This document shows, one piece after another, positions 7,401 to 14,026 of a DNA stretch of 64,000 nucleotides (the first letter of the stretch is position 1; each line of letters starts with the position of its first letter). Origin of the DNA: Lewinellaceae bacterium (GTDB lineage Bacteria; Bacteroidota; Bacteroidia; Chitinophagales; Saprospiraceae); contig JACJXZ010000001.1 of NCBI GenBank assembly GCA_020636375.1, positions 310,001 to 374,000 of the forward strand. The letters run 5' to 3'. The notes beneath the pieces were generated by a model. It was not told where the DNA came from and ran no database searches. It saw nothing but the letters and a program-made list of their open reading frames with translations. The translations under genes were made by a program, and so were the position numbers.

Positions 7401-9506
7401 CTACGGCCGCAGGCTCCCGGCCGGGCCGCCGTATTTTTCCATCCAACCCATCACCGCCTGCACCTTGGCCAGCATCCGGCTGGGGCGGCCGGCGATGCCG
7501 TGGGGGGCGTCGGGGAAGCGCACCAGGGCTGTCTCTACGCCCCGCAGCCTGAGGGCGCGGTAGAACTGCTCGGACTCGGACAGGGGGGTGCGGTAGTCCT
7601 CGTCGCCGACCAGCAGCATGGTGGGGGTGGTGACGTTTTCTACCAGGGATATGGGCGAGTGCTTGTAGTAATGTTCCGGGTCTTCCCAGGGCATGGCGGG
7701 GAACCAGTTGCGGGTGAAGAAATCCGGAGCGTCGGCAGTCAGGGTATGGCTGAACCAGTTGATCACCGGCTTGGCGACGACCGCCGCCCGGAAGCGGTCC
7801 GTCTTGCCGACGATCCAGGCGGTGAGCACGCCGCCCCCGCTGCCGCCGGTGACGTACAGCTTCTCTTCGTCGACGAAGCCTTTGCCGATGACGGCATCCA
7901 CGCACGACATCAGGTCGTCGTAGTCGTTGCCGGGATAGTTGTGGTGGATCAGGTCGGCAAACGCCTCGCCGTAGCTGGTGCTGCCCCGGGGGTTGGTATA
8001 TACGACTATATAACCCCGCGAGGCGTACAACTGGGCTTCCAGGGAAAACACATCGCCGTAAGCGGAGTAGGGGCCGCCGTGGATTTCCAGCAGCAGGGGA
8101 TATTTTTTAGCCGGGTCGAAGCCCGGAGGGTAGATGATCCAGCCCTGGACATCGCGGCCGTCGTGGGAAGACTTTGTCCAGAAAGCCTCCACCTTGCCCG
8201 GCTCTTTTTGCAGGAAGAGGGCCTTGTTGAACTGCGTCAGCTGGCGGACGCCTTTCTGGCCGGCCTGCCCAGCGGCCAGCTCCGGCGGGCGGGAGGCGTC
8301 GCCCTGAGTGAAGGCGTACCGGCCGCCGGGCCCTACGGCATATTCCCCGCCCAGGTAGGGGCGCCCGATGGGGTTGCCGCCCAGGTTTTGGGCGACTTCT
8401 TCCACCTTGCCGTCCAGCGAGACGCGGCCCACCTTGGCCTCGCCCCCGTCGTCGTACTGAAACCAGAGGTGGCTGCCTTCCGGGTTCCACTGCAGCTGGC
8501 TCACGGAGCGGTCCAGGGAAAGGGTAAGGGTTTTCTTGTTGTTCAGATCATCAATGGGCGCCAGGTAAACTTCCATCTGGTTGTAGCCCTTTTTCTGGTC
8601 GTCGAAGCCCAGCCAGGCCAGGCGTTTGCCGTCCGGGGAGACGGCGGGCTGGTTGTCTGCGCCAACGTGGCCCGTCAGTTGTTCGGGCTGGCCGCCGTCG
8701 ATGGCCAGCCGGTAAATCTCGGAGTTCTGGGGGTTGTCCATGCGCTCCGCCTCCGGGCGGCGGTTGGCGGAAAAGTAGATGTGCCGGCTGTCTTTTGACC
8801 AGGAGAGCGGGCTGTCGTGGTCGAACGGGCCGCCGGTCAGCTGCACGGCCCCTCCCCCATCAGTTGGCATTACAAAGATATGCGTATGGCCGGGCGCCAG
8901 CTCGCCCTCCCCGTCGGCGCGGTAGACGAGTTCCTGGGTGTAGGTGGGCGCTTCGGCCCATTTGGCGCCTTCGGGCTTCTCCGGCATGGCAAACAGCTTA
9001 TCCGCTTTTTCCGGGACGAACCGGGTGAAGGCCAGCCATTGGCCGTCGGGCGACCAGCTCAGGTGGTTGGGGTTGTGCTGGAACTCGCCGATGGCGGACT
9101 GCTCCCCGCTGTCCATCCAGCGCATCATGAGCTGGTGTTTGCCTTCATGGCTGGACACCCAGGCCAGGCGCCGGCCGTCGGGCGACCACACGGGGCTGCG
9201 GTCGCTTTCCGGCCCTTCGGCCAGGGCGCGCAGCCCAGAGCCGTCGAAGCTGGCGATCCAGAGGTTGGGGTCCCGCCGGTCCGTCATGATGTCGAAGCTG
9301 TTTTTGACGAAGGCTACCTGCTGGCCGTCCGGAGAGATAGCCGGATCGGAGACGTAGGTGAGCTTGAAGGCGTCGAGGGGTTCCAGGGGTGCTTTTTGGG
9401 CGTGGAGGGGGAGAAGGCCGAGGGGCAGGAAGAGGAGAAGGTTGAGGCTGAGGTTGAGGCTGAGGTTGAGGGTAGCCTGCAAAAAAGATGTCGTTGAGTG
9501 TGTCAT
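7401..9506 (-). CDS. secreted S9 family (prolyl-oligopeptidase-type) serine peptidase
   Basis: 701 residues from the ATG at 9506 (MTHSTTSF...); the longer frame to 9551 adds 15 residues before the signal peptide. Signal peptide with a repeated LNLS motif ending in LPLHAQ. An N-terminal seven-bladed propeller of DPP-IV/TolB-like repeats is visible as recurring SPDG motifs (AISPDGQQVAFV, VWSPDGRRLAWV, SWSPDGQWLAF). The C-terminal alpha/beta-hydrolase domain has nucleophile GGSGGG (Ser about 552), Asp in VGDEDYRTP (about 635) and His in DAPHGIAG (about 667). This fits acylaminoacyl-peptidase/DPP-IV-like enzymes cleaving periplasmic peptides. Downstream of ftsE on the same strand but separated by a ~300-bp hairpin region, so probably its own transcript. 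Confidence 0.92.
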   Translation of the reverse strand: MTHSTTSFLQATLNLSLNLSLNLLLFLPLGLLPLHAQKAPLEPLDAFKLTYVSDPAISPDGQQVAFVKNSFDIMTDRRDPNLWIASFDGSGLRALAEGPESDRSPVWSPDGRRLAWVSSHEGKHQLMMRWMDSGEQSAIGEFQHNPNHLSWSPDGQWLAFTRFVPEKADKLFAMPEKPEGAKWAEAPTYTQELVYRADGEGELAPGHTHIFVMPTDGGGAVQLTGGPFDHDSPLSWSKDSRHIYFSANRRPEAERMDNPQNSEIYRLAIDGGQPEQLTGHVGADNQPAVSPDGKRLAWLGFDDQKKGYNQMEVYLAPIDDLNNKKTLTLSLDRSVSQLQWNPEGSHLWFQYDDGGEAKVGRVSLDGKVEEVAQNLGGNPIGRPYLGGEYAVGPGGRYAFTQGDASRPPELAAGQAGQKGVRQLTQFNKALFLQKEPGKVEAFWTKSSHDGRDVQGWIIYPPGFDPAKKYPLLLEIHGGPYSAYGDVFSLEAQLYASRGYIVVYTNPRGSTSYGEAFADLIHHNYPGNDYDDLMSCVDAVIGKGFVDEEKLYVTGGSGGGVLTAWIVGKTDRFRAAVVAKPVINWFSHTLTADAPDFFTRNWFPAMPWEDPEHYYKHSPISLVENVTTPTMLLVGDEDYRTPLSESEQFYRALRLRGVETALVRFPDAPHGIAGRPSRMLAKVQAVMGWMEKYGGPAGSLRP

Positions 9507-9576
9507 TTGGTGCGTGGTTAGTTTAGCGTGAAGATAAGCAGCCAGACGCAATTAGCTAAACGTTTTTCGTTCAGAG

Positions 9577-9669
9577 GTTGTGCAAAAAGGCCTAAAATAG
9601 ACAGGATTTACCCTGTGAAGTAGCTTGCTTCACAGGGTAAATCCTGTCTAACTATACTTATTGCACAAC
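9577..9669. repeat. long double-palindrome hairpin element
   Basis: A perfect 22-bp stem (9599-9620 paired with 9628-9649; left arm begins AGACAGGATTTACCCTGTGA) around a 7-nt loop TAGCTTG. It is enclosed by a second perfect 9-bp inverted repeat, GTTGTGCAA (9577-9585) and TTGCACAAC (9661-9669). It lies in the ~295-bp spacer between ftsE and the S9 peptidase. No U-run follows on either strand, so it is more like a REP/MITE-type element than an intrinsic terminator. Confidence 0.85.
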
Positions 9670-9771
9670 CCTGGATCGAGGCCAGCCGGCAGCCAGCCGT
9701 CGTACCCCCTTTCGAATGCACAAATGCACAAAAGTCGTAGCCCGCCATTCCATAATAGGGCAAAGTAGCAT

Positions 9772-9797
9772 TACATACGCGCCAGATGAATCTGGCA
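9772..9797. repeat. short palindromic tag, 3' side of ftsE
   Basis: GCCAGAT-ga-ATCTGGC followed by ACGTCC, just after the ftsE stop. Same layout (palindrome, purine centre, GC-rich tail) as the tags at 104-128 and 1245-1317 but with different arms. Confidence 0.5.
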
Positions 9798-9801
9798 CGT
9801 C

Positions 9802-10491
9802 CTATACCGCAAAGCCCTCCTCATCCGTCACTTTGCCGTTCAGGCAGCGGATGATGCGGGCGGGGAAGTTTTCGAGGATGCGGTAATCGTGGGTGGCGAA
9901 GAGGACCGCCGTGTTGTTGGTGTGGGCCAGCTGGCGGAGCAGCAGCAGGATGTCGTCGGAGGTTTCCGGGTCGAGGTTGCCGGTGGGTTCGTCGGCGATG
10001 ATGAGCTCGGGGCGGTTGAGCAGGGCGCGGGCGATGACCACCCGCTGCTGTTCTCCTCCGGAGAGCTGGTGGGGCATTTTCTTTTCCTGCCCTTTGAGGT
10101 CCACCTGCTGCAGCACCTGGGCCATGCGCTCGCGCTTTTTCTGTTCGTCTTTCCAGTTGGTGGCTTCCAGCACGAAGCGGAGGTTGTCCTCCACGCTGCG
10201 GTCGGAGAGCAGGTTGAAATCCTGGAAGACGATGCCCAGCTTGCGGCGCAGCAGGGGGATGGAGCGGCGGTCGAGGTGCTGGAGGGCGAAGCCGGCCACC
10301 TCGCCCTTGCCTTCGGTCAGCGGCAGGGCACCGTACATCGTCTTGAGCAGGCTGGATTTCCCGCTGCCGGTCTTGCCGATGAGGTACAGGAATTCCCCCT
10401 TGTAGATTTGCAGGTTCACCTGGCTGAGGATCAGGTGGCCCTGCTGGTAAATGTTGCAGTTGACGAGGCGGACGATGAGGTTTTCGTTCAT
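9802..10491 (-). CDS. ftsE: FtsE-like cell-division ABC transporter ATPase
   Basis: 229 residues from the ATG at 10491 (MNENLIVRL); upstream extension to 10557 lacks family similarity. Walker A GKTGSGKS (39-46), Q-loop in GIVFQDFNLL (about 87-96), signature LSGGEQQR (143-150) and Walker B LIIADEPTGNLDPET (163-177). Length and the LRRKLGIVFQDFNLL segment match FtsE, which with FtsX links ATP hydrolysis to peptidoglycan hydrolase activation at the septum. ftsX is not adjacent, as is common in Bacteroidota. The related LolD/MacB ATPase family is the main alternative. Confidence 0.85.
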   Translation of the reverse strand: MNENLIVRLVNCNIYQQGHLILSQVNLQIYKGEFLYLIGKTGSGKSSLLKTMYGALPLTEGKGEVAGFALQHLDRRSIPLLRRKLGIVFQDFNLLSDRSVEDNLRFVLEATNWKDEQKKRERMAQVLQQVDLKGQEKKMPHQLSGGEQQRVVIARALLNRPELIIADEPTGNLDPETSDDILLLLRQLAHTNNTAVLFATHDYRILENFPARIIRCLNGKVTDEEGFAV

Positions 10492-10607
10492 AGTAACCGA
10501 GGGGTTTCCAAAGCGGCAAAGGTAGGAAATATTTCTGAGGTTGAATGAAAGCTCCATATCCTAAAGTTCCAGTATCTTTACACTTTACATTACAATATTT
10601 TTTGCTC

Positions 10608-11612
10608 ATGGAGATAGAAGAAATTGCTTCGGCAATCAGGTCTTTGATTAGCAACGACAAATTAGAAGAAGCTCTTGATTATTTAGAGAAGGTTTGCGAC
10701 GAAAGCGGTTTTGACAATAACATAGAGTCAATAAAAGGTTGGCTCAAGAATCTAGAAGAAAGAAAAAACCATAGAACTATTGATGACAACTTTTATATTA
10801 TCGAGAGAAATAAGATTAGAGTATCGATTCGGGAAATCGCCAAAGAGATTGAATCAGTTTACATTAGAAAAGAAGCCGGACTAAACAAAGAAGAGTTTGA
10901 CCCTTCCTTCTTAAGTTGCTTTAGCGGAATAATTAAGGTGTTTTTTCTAATAGCCTTCGGATATTTTCTGTATTTGTTTATTACTCTACCTGATCTTATC
11001 GGAAAAGGCAAAGAAAGCAATGTTGAATATAATTCAGATTCAACATTTGTGATCCGCCAATTTCCTGGCAATGACAAGAATGGCAAATCAGCAGAGTATA
11101 TCATTTATTTAGTACGGGGTTACAATTGGAGCTTAGGAGAAGTATCTAAAACCGAAAAACACAGTGTGAAAATAAATATTTGTAGCCATATTGAATCATT
11201 GGGAGTGACTAATCGGATAAACAATGACCAATTAAAAAGTATCATTTGTTTTGGCAATGCCTCTTATGAAGAGAATTTAGATATACCGAAAGAAATAAGG
11301 CTGAAAATTGAGGAAGATCGCGCCCTTGCTCGGGCAAAGACTCTGGCAGATTGTATCAGCCCGGTTCTACAAAAGTTGACACCCGTATATTTATTGAACT
11401 TAGGAAAAAACACAAAGAAAGCCGAACCTTCTGAATACCAGAGACAAATCATTGTGGTTGGTTTACTAAAAAATGAGCTGGGAGTAATTCATGAAGAAGC
11501 CTTATTCAATGGATTGAGAAACGAATTTCTAAAAGGTAATCTTGAATTTGATATACTAAATTATTCCAAGGTCATAGAGGTGGACAGCCTTGAGTTAGTA
11601 AAATACCTCTGA
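10608..11612 (+). CDS. EAD-like domain + TM + OmpA-like(?) C-terminal domain, AT-rich orphan
   Basis: 334 residues from the ATG at 10608 (MEIEEIASAIRSLIS); the 22 codons upstream are not conserved-looking. Residues 1-85 have the helical shape of an effector-associated domain, resembling the 1286-2476 protein. A single TM segment follows (FFLIAFGYFLYLFITL, about 119-134). The C-terminal ~190 residues include IICFGNASYEEN and EDRALARAKTLADCI, faintly like the OmpA/MotB peptidoglycan-binding fold; that is a weak resemblance. Base composition is strikingly AT-rich and Lys/Ile/Asn-rich compared with its neighbours, suggesting horizontal acquisition. Its stop abuts a repeat element at 11611. Likely a membrane-linked conflict protein, but no enzymatic motif is visible. 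Confidence 0.6.
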   Translation: MEIEEIASAIRSLISNDKLEEALDYLEKVCDESGFDNNIESIKGWLKNLEERKNHRTIDDNFYIIERNKIRVSIREIAKEIESVYIRKEAGLNKEEFDPSFLSCFSGIIKVFFLIAFGYFLYLFITLPDLIGKGKESNVEYNSDSTFVIRQFPGNDKNGKSAEYIIYLVRGYNWSLGEVSKTEKHSVKINICSHIESLGVTNRINNDQLKSIICFGNASYEENLDIPKEIRLKIEEDRALARAKTLADCISPVLQKLTPVYLLNLGKNTKKAEPSEYQRQIIVVGLLKNELGVIHEEALFNGLRNEFLKGNLEFDILNYSKVIEVDSLELVKYL

Positions 11613-11743
11613 GGGGTATCCGTCTAAGGTTGGACAGAAGTTGCGGGGGTTGTGTACGGTGTACGGGGTCAACAGCAGCCTTGGGTTGTGTGCGGTGTAC
11701 GAAAGCTCTCCGGGCTGTCCAACTTTAGAATGGTAGCCCCTCT
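11611..11743. repeat. small inverted-repeat element, family W copy A
   Basis: About 133 bp bounded by imperfect ~24-bp inverted repeats: left includes GTCTAAGGTTGGACA (11621-11635), right includes TGTCCAACTTTAGAATGGTA (11716-11735). The interior has two near-identical units containing GGTTGTGTACGGTGTACG. Copies with homologous ends at 12975-13105 and 54711-54873. No coding capacity; MITE-like. It begins at the last base of the preceding stop codon. Confidence 0.85.
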
Positions 11744-11756
11744 GATAGTTAAACAT

Positions 11757-12071
11757 CTGGTAGGGGCGCAGTTGCGATTTGTCCCCCTCTGCTGATGAAG
11801 CGAACGGCCTGAAAGGCCAGCCTATCTTAGCAGGGGGCAACGCCCCCTGTAAAGGCGCACAACCGTAGCCAGCGCCCTGAAAGGGCAGCATATTCGAGCT
11901 GGTATTATGATGGCCTTTCAGGCCGCAGGCGGCTTTCACCATTATACACGGGGCGATGCCCCGTGCTAAAATATATTGGCCTTTCAGGCCGAGCCGGCTA
12001 TGTGGCGCTACCTGAAACCAGCATTTTAGAGCTTTTACACTGGGACAAATCGCAACTGCGCTCTCTGGTAG
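11757..12071. repeat. ~300-bp element with perfect 20-bp inverted ends and candidate target duplication
   Basis: Ends are a perfect 20-bp inverted repeat, GCGCAGTTGCGATTTGTCCC at 11766-11785 and its exact complement at 12042-12061. The 7-mer CTGGTAG flanks both sides (11757-11763, 12065-12071), a possible target duplication. The interior carries several small palindromes (GGCCTGAAAGGCC, GGGGGCAACGCCCCC, GGGGCGATGCCCC). Nothing coding is seen. A diverged relative follows family W copy C at 54879-55100. Confidence 0.8.
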
Positions 12072-12157
12072 TGGGTTAAATTCGTTGACCCATTTGGTGG
12101 ACCTGGAGGTCCGCGCTCCATTTGCACCGAAACTTCAACGGATTTACCCCACCACTA
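12067..12157. repeat. diverged copy of the 90-bp MITE-like element
   Basis: Inverted ends (left GTGGGTTAAATTCGTTGA, right TCAACGGATTTACCCCACCA) and the core GGACCTGGAGGTCCGCGCTC match the intact element at 24948-25037 in opposite orientation. No clean target duplication remains, so this is an older copy. Confidence 0.75.
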
Positions 12158-12197
12158 AACATCTTCACCATCTATCCAGGCAAAACCTTATTTTTAC

Positions 12198-12968
12198 ATG
12201 AAAATGCGTATTGCTCTTTTCATAACCTTACAATTCTACCTGCTGACTTCCCTCTGCGCCCAGCCCACCCAGCTCACCGTCCGCGCCAAAGCCAAGGACG
12301 CCAAGTTCATCGGCACCTCCGTCGGCGGCGCTAAAATCGTCGTGCGGGATGCGCTCACCGGGGAAATCCTGGCGCAGGGCCTGACCGAAGGCAGCACCGG
12401 CAATACCGGGCTGATCATGAACACGCCCCGCGAGCGGTATACCCAACTGGCGCCCGCAGAAACTGCCGGATTCACCACTACCCTGGACCTCGAAGGACCC
12501 CGCCTGCTCACCATCGAAGCCCACGCCCCATACACCAGCCGGCAGGCCCGGGTACTGACCAGCACCCAGGTTTGGCTAATCCCGGGGAAGAACATCACGG
12601 GAGACGGAGTAGTCCTCGAAATCCCCGGTTTCATCATAGACATCCTGGCACCGCAAACCCACCGTTTCGTGCCCCGGGCAGAACTGTCGGACGGCACAAC
12701 CTCCGTCCGCGCCAACATCGTCATGATGTGCGGCTGCACCATTACCGACGGCGGCTTGTGGGACGGCAGCAAGATGGAAGTAGAAGCGATCGTCAAACGC
12801 AATGGCAAAAAGCAGGGCACGTACCCCATGCAAATGGCCGAAACGGCAAACATCTTTGAAGGGCCCGTGCCCATAGGCGAAGGAGGCGCCTACGAGTTCA
12901 TCGTCACCGCCTTTGACCCCCGGACGGGCAACACAGGGGTGGATAAGGTGAATTTTGTGGTGGAATGA
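12198..12968 (+). CDS. secreted protein of unknown function
   Basis: 256 residues beginning with a signal peptide (IALFITLQFYLLTSLCAQ). The mature part is beta-rich, with Ig-like/carboxypeptidase-regulatory flavour (TQLTVRAKAKDAKFIGTSVG, GAKIVVRDALTGEILAQG) and a C-terminal segment, GGAYEFIVTAFDPRTGNTGV, typical of Ig-like folds. Motif MMCGCTITDGG carries two cysteines near residue 180. No catalytic motif recognised and no T9SS tail seen. It stands alone between two repeat clusters. Probably periplasmic or surface. Confidence 0.75.
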   Translation: MKMRIALFITLQFYLLTSLCAQPTQLTVRAKAKDAKFIGTSVGGAKIVVRDALTGEILAQGLTEGSTGNTGLIMNTPRERYTQLAPAETAGFTTTLDLEGPRLLTIEAHAPYTSRQARVLTSTQVWLIPGKNITGDGVVLEIPGFIIDILAPQTHRFVPRAELSDGTTSVRANIVMMCGCTITDGGLWDGSKMEVEAIVKRNGKKQGTYPMQMAETANIFEGPVPIGEGGAYEFIVTAFDPRTGNTGVDKVNFVVE

Positions 12969-12974
12969 GCGGGC

Positions 12975-13105
12975 GCGGCTACCCTTCTGAGGTTAGACAG
13001 AAGCGACCGGGGTTGTGTACGGTGTACGGGGTCAATGACGACCTTGGGTTGTGTACGGTGTACGAAGCCTCACCGGGCTTTCCAACGTTAAAATGGTAGC
13101 TGCGG
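12975..13105. repeat. small inverted-repeat element, family W copy B
   Basis: Left end GGCTACCCTTCTGAGGTTAG (from 12977) and right end TCCAACGTTAAAATGGTAGC (13081-13100) form imperfect inverted repeats homologous to copy A, and the interior (GGTTGTGTACGGTGTACG twice) is homologous along its length. Starts 7 bp after the 12968 stop. Confidence 0.85.
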
Positions 13106-13150
13106 ATGCCATCCCCGCCCCCGCGACCAAGACGTAATCAAAGATGCCTT

Positions 13151-13197
13151 AACCTGCCGGGTTAGCCCTGCGGGAACTATGCGAAACCCGGCAGGTT
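13151..13197. repeat. hairpin repeat, second copy of the 7225-7270 element
   Basis: Perfect arms AACCTGCCGGGTT and AACCCGGCAGGTT around a ~20-nt interior containing CGGGAACTATGCGAA. The remaining bases up to 13473 hold no gene I can support. Confidence 0.75.
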
Positions 13198-13378
13198 AAA
13201 ACATTTCTGACAGTTCAGAAAGCAACCCGCCAGGGCATCGCGCTGTCCAACGATTAGCCGGCGGGATAGGCTCCCCCTCTTAAACCCACGCCGGCCGGGG
13301 GAGGCTCTCCCGCCAAACATCTCCAATAATGACAGGTTTTTGACCCACAACAAAGCAGCGCGAGGAACAAACATTCCG

Positions 13379-13386
13379 TAAATTTG
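13379..13386 (+). promoter_or_regulatory. Bacteroidota -7 element upstream of ccmE
   Basis: TAAATTTG matches the Bacteroidota sigma-A -7 consensus TAnnTTTG, about 88 bp before the ccmE start. No TTG at the usual -33 spacing is obvious, so confidence is moderate. Confidence 0.4.
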
Positions 13387-13473
13387 TATCATTGTATGAT
13401 CGAACATCAACTTTTGCTATAAACAACAAACAATTCGCCCGGCGCCAGTAAGCCGGGAGCAAAACCGCTACAG

Positions 13474-13869
13474 ATGAAAAAACTATATATCGTTGCCATC
13501 CTGATGGTCGCTGCGGCCATCGCCCTGCTGACCACCGCTGCCGACGACATGAGCACCTACGCTACCTTTGTCCAGGCCGCCCGCAGCGGCGACCGCGTCA
13601 AGATCGCCGGGCAGTTGTCCAAAGACAAAGAGATGTACTACAACCCGGCGGAAGACCCCAACTACTTCAGCTTTTACATCAAGGACACCGACGGGGAAGA
13701 GCGCAAGGTGGTGCTGCTCTCGGAAAAACCGCAGGACTTCGAGCTTTCCGAGCAAATCGTGCTGACCGGGCAGATGAAAGGCGAGGAATTCGTGGCCACC
13801 GATATGCTGATGAAGTGCCCGTCCAAGTACAAGGACGAGGAGGTGTACATTAAAAACGAAGGGAAGTGA
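13474..13869 (+). CDS. ccmE: cytochrome c maturation haem chaperone CcmE, Cys (CxxxY) variant
   Basis: 131 residues: an N-terminal membrane anchor (about 4-22), then an OB-fold domain (VKIAGQLSKDKEM, FSFYIKDTDGEERKVVLL, VLTGQMKGEEFVATDMLMKC). CcmE carries haem covalently in the periplasm and hands it to CcmF. The usual haem-binding residue is His in HxxxY; here the equivalent motif is CPSKY (Cys115, Tyr119), the CxxxY variant known from some archaea and sulfate reducers. ccmF follows 157 bp downstream, supporting the call. The tail is short (about 12 residues after Tyr119). Confidence 0.88.
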   Translation: MKKLYIVAILMVAAAIALLTTAADDMSTYATFVQAARSGDRVKIAGQLSKDKEMYYNPAEDPNYFSFYIKDTDGEERKVVLLSEKPQDFELSEQIVLTGQMKGEEFVATDMLMKCPSKYKDEEVYIKNEGK

Positions 13870-14026
13870 ACTGTTTAGGTATTATGGTATTTCGGCGTTA
13901 CGGTATTACGGTGGCCTAATGCAAGCCCGCCGTTAAACCTGGCTCAGCCTCCATAAGAACCCGGCCGCAACACCGCAACACCTTAAAACCGAAATACCTG
14001 GTTACGTTCTGAAATCAAAATCGACC

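Noticed and set aside
7500..8798. 432-codon plus-strand frame over the S9 peptidase
   Set aside because: Antisense shadow of a gene with intact catalytic triad and propeller repeats.
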